DNA from: an uncultured Mycoplasmatota bacterium
Lineage (GTDB): Bacteria > Bacillota_I > Bacilli_A > RF39 > UBA660
Direction of reading: 5' to 3'
Assembly: GCA_947570175.1 (NCBI GenBank)
Contig: CANOTJ010000012.1
Span: 1 to 33,597, forward strand
DNA: 33,597 bases
Part shown: positions 1 to 6,121 of the stretch, in pieces
How positions within the stretch are numbered: position 1 is the stretch's first letter
How the letters are laid out: each line of letters begins with the position of its first letter
Translations under genes and position numbers: made by a program
The notes under the pieces: generated by a model
What the model was told of the DNA's origin: nothing
What the model saw: only the letters and a program-made list of their open reading frames with translations
Databases searched by the model: none

Positions 1-107
1 TCTTTGTTTGTTATCAATAAATAAAATCGTGGACATTTTAACTAATGATTAACAGACTTTTGTATAAAAAAATTAAAATTTTTCATAATAAATCTAGGAG
101 GAATAAT

Positions 108-554
108 ATGGAAAAGAATAAATATAAAGATTTGGTAGCAAAACATACTCCAAAAGAAAATCGTCTTTATAATGGGATGCTTGCTTTTATTATTGGTGGA
201 ATTATGGGGGTAATCGGTCAATTTTTAGTAGAACTTTATTCCACTTATTTAGATATTCCAAGTAAAGAGGCAGGAACTTTTATGATTATTACTTTAATCT
301 TCATTGGATGTTTATTGACATGTTTTGGATTTTTTGATAAATGGGTTAACTTTGCAAAGGCGGGTTTAATTGTCCCAATTACGGGATTTGCCCATTCTAT
401 GATGAGTGCAGCATTAGATTATAGAAAAGAGGGATTTGTTACTGGAATAGGGGCAAATATGTTGAAACTAGCAGGCTCTGTTATTATCTTTGGGGTTGTT
501 AGTGCCTATGTATTTGGACTAATTAGAATCTTATTGTTTGGAGGGCAAGTATGA
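108..554 (+). CDS. spoVAC: Stage V sporulation protein AC (SpoVAC)
   Basis: This is an integral membrane subunit of the SpoVA channel, which moves Ca2+-dipicolinic acid into the forespore and releases it at germination. The 148-residue product has hydrophobic segments at about 21-41, 57-78, 82-100 and 120-145, matching the usual SpoVAC size of about 150. I place the start at 108, not at the upstream ATG at 45, because an AGGAGG sits a few bases before it and the product then begins like family members. The stop overlaps the spoVAD start by 4 bases (ATGA), so the two are translationally coupled. The C-D-E trio without the other spoVA genes is the arrangement known from many clostridia and some Bacilli. 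The identification rests on the residue pattern and the operon context. Confidence 0.93.
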   Translation: MEKNKYKDLVAKHTPKENRLYNGMLAFIIGGIMGVIGQFLVELYSTYLDIPSKEAGTFMIITLIFIGCLLTCFGFFDKWVNFAKAGLIVPITGFAHSMMSAALDYRKEGFVTGIGANMLKLAGSVIIFGVVSAYVFGLIRILLFGGQV

Positions 555-1540
555 CATTTAAGTATAAAAATGTATATATAAATGAAACATCAACAGTAAC
601 AGGGCCATATGAAAAAAATGGTCCACTTAGTAACTCTTTTGATAAAAGTTTTCGCGATTTATATTTTGGGAAAAAAACATGGGAACAAGCAGAAAGCAAG
701 CTAATTGAAGAGAGTGTTGACTTATTACTTGGTAAAATAAGAAAAACAAGATTTGATATTGATCTATTGATAGCGGGGGATTTATTAAATCAGATAGCTG
801 CTTCTAATTATGCTGCTAGTAATTTACAAATTCCATACTTAGGAATTTATAATGCTTGTGCAACAAGTGTAGAAGGTTTAATACTAGGTGCAAATATGGT
901 GGAAGCAAAGCAGATTAAAAACTGTATTTGTACAACTTCTTCTCATAATAATGCTGCTGAAAAACAATTTCGTTATCCAGTAGAATATGGGGGACCAAAG
1001 CCAAAGACTACAACTTTTACAACAACCGGTAGCGCAAGTGCATACCTAACAAGTGAAAAAATGGGAATTAAAATAGAAAGTGCTACTGTTGGAACAGTTA
1101 CAGATCTTGGAATTAAAGATGTATATCACATGGGGGCTGTAATGGCACCAGCTTGTGCAGATACCATTTTTAAACATTTGAAAGAAACAAAAAGAGATAT
1201 ACATTATTATGATTTAATTCTAAGTGGGGATTTGGGTATTTATGGTAAGGATATTTTAACAGATTATATGCAAACAGAATATGGCATTTCATTAAATAAC
1301 TATAATGATACAGCAACGATGATATATGATACAAAAAATCAACCTGTTTATGCAGGTGGAAGTGGTCCAGCCTGTGCCCCACTTGTTACGTATAGTTATA
1401 TTTTTAAGAAGATGAAGAAAAAAGAATTAAAAAGGGTGCTTCTAGTAGCAACAGGAGCACTAATGTCACCAACGATGGTAAATGAAAAATTAACGATTCC
1501 AAGTATTGCTCATGCAATTAGTTTGGAGGCGGTAGAATGA
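551..1540 (+). CDS. spoVAD: Stage V sporulation protein AD (SpoVAD)
   Basis: This is the soluble, dipicolinic-acid-binding subunit of the SpoVA complex, associated with the spore inner membrane. The 329-residue protein has a thiolase-like fold: the stretch YNACATSVEG at about residues 97-106 corresponds to the thiolase nucleophile region, and glycine-rich GSASAY and GGSGPACAP segments follow. Its length is normal for SpoVAD (about 330-340). It overlaps spoVAC and spoVAE by 4 bases at each end, so the three genes form one tightly coupled operon. In known sporeformers the operon is made in the forespore under sigma-G. I could not find a convincing sigma-G promoter in the short sequence before spoVAC. 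Confidence 0.95.
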   Translation: MTFKYKNVYINETSTVTGPYEKNGPLSNSFDKSFRDLYFGKKTWEQAESKLIEESVDLLLGKIRKTRFDIDLLIAGDLLNQIAASNYAASNLQIPYLGIYNACATSVEGLILGANMVEAKQIKNCICTTSSHNNAAEKQFRYPVEYGGPKPKTTTFTTTGSASAYLTSEKMGIKIESATVGTVTDLGIKDVYHMGAVMAPACADTIFKHLKETKRDIHYYDLILSGDLGIYGKDILTDYMQTEYGISLNNYNDTATMIYDTKNQPVYAGGSGPACAPLVTYSYIFKKMKKKELKRVLLVATGALMSPTMVNEKLTIPSIAHAISLEAVE

Positions 1541-1887
1541 TTTATATTAATGCATTTATTTTTGCTGGAATTGTTTGTTTAATAGGACAAATTATTTTAG
1601 ATAACACCAAACTAACACCAGGACATGTTACCACAATTTTTGTTATCTTAGGAGCTTTTTTAGATATTTTTAGTATTTATGATAAATTTGTTTTATGGGC
1701 TGGTGGAGGGGCTTTAGTTCCAATTACTAGCTTTGGACATTTATTAATTCATGGAGCGTTAGAAAAAGCCCAAGATTTTGGACTAATTGGACTTGCTATG
1801 GGAATGTTTGATTTAACCTCATCTGGAATTATTTCTGCTATTGTAATTTCCTTTTTCCTATCCTTAGTATTTAGCCCTAAAGATTAG
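1537..1887 (+). CDS. spoVAE: Stage V sporulation protein AE (SpoVAE, membrane subunit)
   Basis: This is the small membrane subunit of the SpoVA dipicolinic acid channel. The 116-residue product is almost entirely hydrophobic, with about four membrane segments. It carries the family-typical stretch GGGALVPITSFGH, which resembles the GLIVPITGFAH stretch of SpoVAC in this window; SpoVAC and SpoVAE are related families. It is the last gene of the operon: its ATG overlaps the spoVAD stop (ATGA), and a perfect palindrome with a T run follows the stop immediately. Length matches SpoVAE (also called SpoVAEb, about 116-125). Confidence 0.93.
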   Translation: MIYINAFIFAGIVCLIGQIILDNTKLTPGHVTTIFVILGAFLDIFSIYDKFVLWAGGGALVPITSFGHLLIHGALEKAQDFGLIGLAMGMFDLTSSGIISAIVISFFLSLVFSPKD

Positions 1888-1909
1888 AATGCTAGCATTC
1901 TTTTTTTTT
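1886..1909 (+). terminator. Rho-independent terminator of the spoVA operon
   Basis: A perfect 16-base palindrome (AGAATGCTAGCATTCT) overlaps the last bases of the spoVAE stop codon and is followed by a run of T. It ends the spoVAC-D-E transcript. Confidence 0.85.
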
Positions 1910-1996
1910 AACTAAGAAAGTGTTATATTCCAATAATTATGGATAATATAAAATTTCTACATTATAATCTTATTCGTTTAAAAAATATTATAAGTT

Positions 1997-2025
1997 TTGT
2001 TAATAAGAAGTTTTTATGATATGAT
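1997..2025 (+). promoter_or_regulatory. Sigma-A-type promoter for the 41-residue gene
   Basis: TTGTTA at 1997-2002 and TATGAT at 2020-2025 are separated by 17 bases. They lie about 90 bases before the small gene at 2113. No other gene lies between, so this is the likely promoter. Confidence 0.55.
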
Positions 2026-2112
2026 AGTGATACCAAAAAGACAGGAAATTTTTAAATTTTTAAAAAATTAAAAATATGCACGATTTATAATTGTGAGGTA
2101 GGAGATTTTAAA

Positions 2113-2238
2113 ATGACAAAGTATATAAAGGAAAAAGATATAGATGATCATACTATGCTAGAAATAGCAAGTGATGTAAAAGAAGGAAAAATCAAAACAG
2201 AAGAAATAGCCAAAATAGTAACTCCTAATGAATTATAA
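2113..2238 (+). CDS. Small 41-residue protein of unknown function
   Basis: This short gene is preceded by a good ribosome-binding site (GTAGGAG, spaced about 8 bases from ATG) and a plausible sigma-A promoter. The product is charged, has no membrane segment, and looks helical, with many Glu, Lys and Ile residues; it contains MLEIASDVKEGKI. I do not recognise the family. The codon use looks coding (A/T in third positions, no rare runs). It stands alone between the spoVA terminator and a convergent CBS-domain gene. It could be a small regulatory or anti-sigma-like peptide, but nothing in the sequence demonstrates that. Confidence 0.6.
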   Translation: MTKYIKEKDIDDHTMLEIASDVKEGKIKTEEIAKIVTPNEL

Positions 2239-2295
2239 AAATGCATAAGAATATCTCCTAAAAATAAAAGGAGTTATAAATAATTAAAAATAGAT

Positions 2296-2751
2296 TTATA
2301 GATAAAATTCATCAATCTCTGTTTGCGTATGCGAATTAGATTGAATAGTATATATACTTTTGAAAGCCTCCCATAATTTTTGGAGATGATAGGCCGTATT
2401 CAAAATGTCTGATAGAGAGATAACACCCTCTACTTTTTGATTAGAAGTAATTAAAATCCTTTTGATTTTATGTTTTGACATTTTATCTAAAACTTCTTCC
2501 AAAGTTGACTGAATAGAAGTAGATATAATGTTTTTAGTCATATAATCTTGAATCTTAGAATTACTATTTTCATGATTGGAAAGCATTTGTGTTACAATGT
2601 CCCGATCTGTAATAATTCCAACAATTCTCTTTTTATCATGGATAGGAACCCATCCAATATCATATCTTTTCATAGTATTTGCTACCTCTTGTACACTACT
2701 ATTTATATCACAACAAATAATATTTTTATTCATCACATTTTCTATATTCAT
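2296..2751 (-). CDS. Tandem CBS-domain protein
   Basis: The 151-residue protein consists of two CBS motifs, at about residues 6-58 and 68-122. Each has the family pattern of a variable first strand, a helix and a GIIT(D/S)RD-like or GVISLSDIL end. Tandem CBS pairs bind adenine nucleotides (AMP, ATP, c-di-AMP or SAM depending on the member) and act as sensors. No enzymatic domain is fused. I chose the ATG at 2749-2751 (minus strand) because an AGGTGATTGG ribosome-binding site precedes it and the first CBS domain starts right after. Upstream in-frame codons would add a hydrophobic leader with no homology that runs into the divergent yunB promoter. It is transcribed divergently from yunB. The ligand and target are unknown. 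Confidence 0.85.
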   Translation of the reverse strand: MNIENVMNKNIICCDINSSVQEVANTMKRYDIGWVPIHDKKRIVGIITDRDIVTQMLSNHENSNSKIQDYMTKNIISTSIQSTLEEVLDKMSKHKIKRILITSNQKVEGVISLSDILNTAYHLQKLWEAFKSIYTIQSNSHTQTEIDEFYL

Positions 2752-2774
2752 CCAATCACCTAATATTATTATTC

Positions 2775-2802
2775 GATAAAATGTTTTGCTTATACATATA
2801 AT
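2775..2802 (+). promoter_or_regulatory. Sigma-E-like promoter of yunB
   Basis: CGATAAA ends at 2780 and CATATAAT occupies 2795-2802, with a 14-base spacer. This fits the known sigma-E pattern of an ATA-core -35 and a CATACAAT-like -10. Mother-cell control of yunB by sigma-E is established in Bacillus subtilis, so the match is biologically reasonable. Confidence 0.55.
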
Positions 2803-2820
2803 AGAACATGAGGTGATAAG

Positions 2821-3588
2821 ATGAAAAAGATTCATTTAAAGAAAAAGAGAAAAGGAATTATTCAAAGAATACCTAAAATAAATATTATTATATTATTAAT
2901 CATTCTATTGATAGTTACAATTATTTTTTCTTTTCGAATCATTAGTAAAAAAGTATCACCTACTTTATTAGAATATGCTGAATTGCAAGCTGGTAAGATT
3001 GCAACCTATATTATTAGACAGGCAGTGAATAGTGAGGTAACAGATAAAATATCAGTGGATGATTTATTCATTATCTCTAAAGATTCCAATCAAAATATTA
3101 AAACTCTTGATTTTAACCCACTAGAAGTAAATCGATTACTAAGTAAAATTACCGAAACAGTTAATGACCATTTAACAAGTTTAGAAACAACAGAATTTGA
3201 AAAGATAGATTTACCAAGTTCTATTTCTAGTACATTTGCGAATTCTAAAGAAGGAAACGGTTTGGTATTTGAAATTCCATCAGGTATGATATTTAAAAAT
3301 ACTATATTAGCCAATGTTGGGCCAAAAATACCAGTTAAACTAACACTGGTAGGAGATATTGATAGTGATATAAAAACGAAAGTAACAGATTATGGAATTA
3401 ATAATGCATTTATCGAAATTAGTGTTTATGTGCATGTAGTAGAACAGGTGATTTTACCTATTTCCAGCAAAAGAGTAGATGTAGAGATGAACGTACCAAT
3501 TGCATTAAAGATGATACAAGGAGAGATACCAGATTATTATTTAAATGGAATTGAATCTAAATCCTCCCTATCCGTACCAAGTAAATAA
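2821..3588 (+). CDS. yunB: Sporulation protein YunB
   Basis: This is a mother-cell sporulation protein; in B. subtilis yunB is in the sigma-E regulon and its loss impairs sporulation. The 255-residue product has a very basic N-terminus, one membrane segment at about residues 22-40, and then an extracytoplasmic domain that includes the conserved EYAELQAGKIATYIIRQAVN stretch. The C-terminal half (ILPISSKRVDVEMNVPIALK) also fits the family. Length is typical (about 250). An ATGAGGTGATAAG ribosome-binding region precedes the ATG. The gene is followed by yutD, as in the yun/yut neighbourhood of Bacillus. The molecular role of the family is not known. Confidence 0.85.
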   Translation: MKKIHLKKKRKGIIQRIPKINIIILLIILLIVTIIFSFRIISKKVSPTLLEYAELQAGKIATYIIRQAVNSEVTDKISVDDLFIISKDSNQNIKTLDFNPLEVNRLLSKITETVNDHLTSLETTEFEKIDLPSSISSTFANSKEGNGLVFEIPSGMIFKNTILANVGPKIPVKLTLVGDIDSDIKTKVTDYGINNAFIEISVYVHVVEQVILPISSKRVDVEMNVPIALKMIQGEIPDYYLNGIESKSSLSVPSK

Positions 3589-3642
3589 AATCCTTTTGTT
3601 TCATAATAAATCATGGTATAATAAAGAAAAGAGAGGTAAGAA

Positions 3643-3921
3643 ATGCAGAAGATTATTATAAATGAAATATCATATGAATTAATAGAAAATTATCGTGATT
3701 GTTTTGAACTAGAATTAGTAACCTCCAAAATGACAGATTACTTTGATAGGTATGACTATATTTTAGGAGATTTTGCTTATGGAAAATTAAGACTAAAGGG
3801 ATTTTGCGAAAGAACCAATCCTAATTGTAATACTATTAATTGTATAGAGAATAAAGAACAGTATATTAAAACAGAATGTGCTTATAACTGTAGATATTTT
3901 TTATTAAAAAAAATAAAATAA
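3643..3921 (+). CDS. yutD: YutD-family protein (DUF1027)
   Basis: The 92-residue product begins with INEISYELIENYRDCF and continues with YDYILGDFAYGKLRLKGF, the signature of the YutD family found across Bacilli. Its C-terminal part carries Cys at 55, 62, 67, 79 and 83, which suggests metal or disulfide binding. A ribosome-binding site (GAGAGGTAAG) precedes the ATG, and a TATAAT lies about 27 bases upstream. It sits between yunB and sepF. The biochemical role of YutD is not established. The family assignment is fairly secure, the function is not. Confidence 0.8.
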   Translation: MQKIIINEISYELIENYRDCFELELVTSKMTDYFDRYDYILGDFAYGKLRLKGFCERTNPNCNTINCIENKEQYIKTECAYNCRYFLLKKIK

Positions 3922-3935
3922 TTTCTAAAACATAT

Positions 3936-3963
3936 TTGCAAATGATAAAATCTATGGTAAAAT
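3936..3963 (+). promoter_or_regulatory. Probable sigma-A promoter of sepF
   Basis: TTGCAA at 3936-3941 and TAAAAT at 3958-3963 are 16 bases apart, about 50 bases before the sepF start. A second palindromic stretch (TAACGTTA) follows. Confidence 0.45.
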
Positions 3964-4010
3964 GGTCTATAGTAACGTTATAAAGAATATATACTTGAGG
4001 AGGAATAGAA

Positions 4011-4421
4011 GTGGGAATATTAAAAAAATGGTTAAATAACGACGAAGACGTTTTTGGTGGGAATGTATCAGGCGATGAGTACTATGATTTAAAACCAGAA
4101 GAGGCTTTACAAGAAAATGATGGAAGTAGTAAAATGATATTGTTAGAGCCTAGAGCTTACTCAGAATCACAGCAAATTGCAGATCATTTAAAAATGCGAA
4201 ACACAGTTGTTGTAAATTTAAAAAGAGTCACTTCTGATCAAGCAAAGAGAATTATCGATTTTTTAGCAGGAACAATATATGCAATCGGTGGAGATTTACA
4301 AAAAATAGGTGGAGGAATTTTCTTGTGTACTCCAAATAATATTAATGTTCAGGGAAAAATTACGGAAGAAACTGAAGGAAAAGATATCCATGATAATGAT
4401 GATATCAATATTGAGTGGTAA
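4011..4421 (+). CDS. sepF: Cell division protein SepF
   Basis: SepF bundles FtsZ filaments and anchors the Z ring to the membrane through an N-terminal amphipathic helix. The 136-residue product starts with GILKKWLNN, which fits the membrane helix, followed by an acidic linker. The globular SepF domain then runs from about 40 to 125: [41 protein letters not shown] and FLCTPNNI are all recognisable. The start codon is GTG with a strong AGGAGG. Next is divIVA, the usual Bacilli partner at the end of the division cluster. The ylm genes often lying between them are absent. Confidence 0.93.
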   Translation: MGILKKWLNNDEDVFGGNVSGDEYYDLKPEEALQENDGSSKMILLEPRAYSESQQIADHLKMRNTVVVNLKRVTSDQAKRIIDFLAGTIYAIGGDLQKIGGGIFLCTPNNINVQGKITEETEGKDIHDNDDINIEW

Positions 4422-4470
4422 TACAAACTAAAATATGCTACAATATTCGTAGCACCAAGAAGGTGAAAGT

Positions 4471-4929
4471 ATGGAAAAATTTAATCGAACACTTCGTGGA
4501 TATGACCCAGAAGAAGTGAATAGCTTTCTAGATAAGGTTATTGGACAAGTGGAACAAATGGTTGATGAAATCAAGGAAAAAGATAAGAAAATTAGACAAT
4601 TAGAATCCTTGGAAAAAGAAAACCAAACATTGAAGGAAAAACTTGTTCAATATGAACGAATAGAACATACTTTAAACCGTGCAATTATGATGGCTCAAAA
4701 AACATCAGAACAAATTAAAATTAATGCTCATAAAGAGAGTGAAACAATGTTGAATGATGCAAAGCAAAATGCTAATCGCATAATCAATGAGGCACTTTTA
4801 AAAGCAGAAAAGGCCGAAAGAGATGCTAGTACATTACAACGCAATATTAATATCTTTAAAAGAAGAGTTCGTGATATAGTGGAAGCTCAATTAGAAGTTG
4901 TAAATGAATTAGATGAAGTAGAACTTTAA
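4471..4929 (+). CDS. divIVA: DivIVA-family protein with shortened N-terminus
   Basis: DivIVA localises to curved membrane at poles and septa and recruits division, chromosome-anchoring or wall-growth factors. The 152-residue product has RGYDPEEVNSFLDKV at about 9-23, which is the conserved N-terminal domain, followed by coiled coil through about 140 with RIINEAL in the second part. Known DivIVA proteins start with an LTPxDI segment about nine residues further upstream. Here that segment is absent, because an in-frame TAG lies six codons before the ATG and no start lies between. The B. subtilis membrane-inserting Phe17 aligns with Leu here, while the adjacent Arg is kept. The ribosome-binding site AAGGTG supports this start. 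Confidence 0.88.
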   Translation: MEKFNRTLRGYDPEEVNSFLDKVIGQVEQMVDEIKEKDKKIRQLESLEKENQTLKEKLVQYERIEHTLNRAIMMAQKTSEQIKINAHKESETMLNDAKQNANRIINEALLKAEKAERDASTLQRNINIFKRRVRDIVEAQLEVVNELDEVEL

Positions 4930-4934
4930 AACAA

Positions 4935-5144
4935 TAGATAGAGACGATATATTATAGAATTGATAGAGAGTTAGTGGTTGGTGGAAACTAACAAGGAAAT
5001 GATATATAGATCACTCTAGATGTGCTTTTTTGAAATATAGTAGAAAAAGTCGGTAACGCGTTATAGTTTTGAGAGTATAATTTATTTTATAAATTAAGGT
5101 GGTACCGCGAAAAATTCGTCCTTAAAGAAGGACGGATTTTTTTT
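4935..5144 (+). promoter_or_regulatory. T-box riboswitch, isoleucine type
   Basis: The leader contains the canonical T-box sequence AAGGTGGTACCGCG at 5096-5109. A strong terminator hairpin (5116-5136) with eight T follows at once, giving the standard terminator/antiterminator choice. The 5' part folds into a long stem region, and ATC at 5010-5012 within AGATCACTC is a good candidate specifier codon, matching tRNA-Ile and the ileS gene downstream. Uncharged tRNA-Ile should stabilise the antiterminator and allow transcription of the antiporter gene and ileS. T-box identity is seen directly; the specifier is inferred. Confidence 0.92.
5115..5144 (+). terminator. T-box attenuator terminator
   Basis: The stem TCGTCCTT / AAGGACGGA with loop AAAG is followed by a run of eight T. 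It is the off-state hairpin of the T-box. Confidence 0.9.
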
Positions 5145-5161
5145 AGGAAGGAAGTAATATT

Positions 5162-6106
5162 ATGATTAGTAGTGTGATATTATTAGTGATTGGATTTATT
5201 ATATTAATTAAAGGGGCAGATTTATTTGTAGATGGTGCAAGTTCCGTGGCTCAAAACTTTAAACTATCAAAAATGTTAATTGGTCTAACAATTGTTTCTT
5301 TTGGAACGAGTGCCCCTGAATTTGCCGTTTCTATTACCTCTATTTTGTCTGGAAAAGGAGATATTGTTTTAGGAAATGTAGTTGGAAGTAATATTTTAAA
5401 TATTTTATTAATCCTAGGTGTATCTAGTATGTTTCATTTTTTACGAGTAAAAAACAGTACAATCAAAAAAGAAATACCAATTACAATTTTAATGACAGCA
5501 GTATTATTTGTTTTAATGAATGATTCATTAATCAATGAGACTAAGAATACTTTTACTAGAGCAGATGGAATCATCATTATTTTATTCTTTTGTGTTTTTG
5601 TTTATTATTTAATTAGTATGATGCGAAACAAAGTAGATGAAGAAACCACTATCAAATATGGGGTTTTAAAATCTATTATTTTGACAGTTGTTGGAATTGC
5701 TTGTATTATTATAGGAAGTGATTTTGTTGTAAATTCTGCAACAGAAATAGCAACCATTTTAGGAATTAGTGAGCGAATTATTTCTCTAACAATTGTCGCG
5801 CTTGGGACTTCACTTCCAGAACTCGTTACCAGTGTTGTAGCCACAAAAAAAGGCGAATATGACATTGCCATTGGGAATGTTGTAGGAAGTAATATTTTTA
5901 ATATTGGAATTGTACTTGGAGTTCCAGTTGCTATTTTTGGAACAATTCATAACATTTCCTTTCAATTTATTGACTTAATTGTTATGTTGCTATGTCCAAT
6001 TTTATTGTATTTTTTCTCTAGAAAAGATCAAAAAATTGGTAAGAAATCAGGACTTATATTTTTAAGTATATTTGTTCTCTATTATGGATATATTATTTTA
6101 AATTAA
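5162..6106 (+). CDS. Calcium/sodium (CaCA family) antiporter, YrbG-like
   Basis: The 314-residue membrane protein has two homologous halves, each with the CaCA alpha-repeat: SFGTSAPEF plus GNVVGSNI in the first half and ALGTSLPEL plus GNVVGSNI in the second. These repeats carry the acidic and polar residues that bind Ca2+ and Na+ in the family. About ten membrane segments are visible, and the length is standard for YrbG-like exchangers. The gene begins 18 bases after the T-box terminator with a GGAAGGAAG ribosome-binding site. The ileS start lies only 15 bases after its stop, so both genes must share the T-box-controlled transcript. The ion specificity and the reason for isoleucine control are unknown. 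Confidence 0.9.
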   Translation: MISSVILLVIGFIILIKGADLFVDGASSVAQNFKLSKMLIGLTIVSFGTSAPEFAVSITSILSGKGDIVLGNVVGSNILNILLILGVSSMFHFLRVKNSTIKKEIPITILMTAVLFVLMNDSLINETKNTFTRADGIIIILFFCVFVYYLISMMRNKVDEETTIKYGVLKSIILTVVGIACIIIGSDFVVNSATEIATILGISERIISLTIVALGTSLPELVTSVVATKKGEYDIAIGNVVGSNIFNIGIVLGVPVAIFGTIHNISFQFIDLIVMLLCPILLYFFSRKDQKIGKKSGLIFLSIFVLYYGYIILN

Positions 6107-6121
6107 AAAAGGAGTGATAAT

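Noticed and set aside
10..40. Possible sigma-G promoter (CATTTTA) before spoVAC
   Set aside because: The -10 fits CATNNTA, but no GNATR-type -35 lies at 17-18 bases. The nearest candidates give 14 or 19 bases.
2255..2275. Hairpin CTCCT...AGGAG after the 41-residue gene as terminator
   Set aside because: Only 5 pairs with a long A-rich loop and no T run.
5605..5871. Long minus-strand open frame inside the antiporter gene
   Set aside because: A shadow of the CaCA coding frame, with no ribosome-binding site. The plus frame has clear family motifs.
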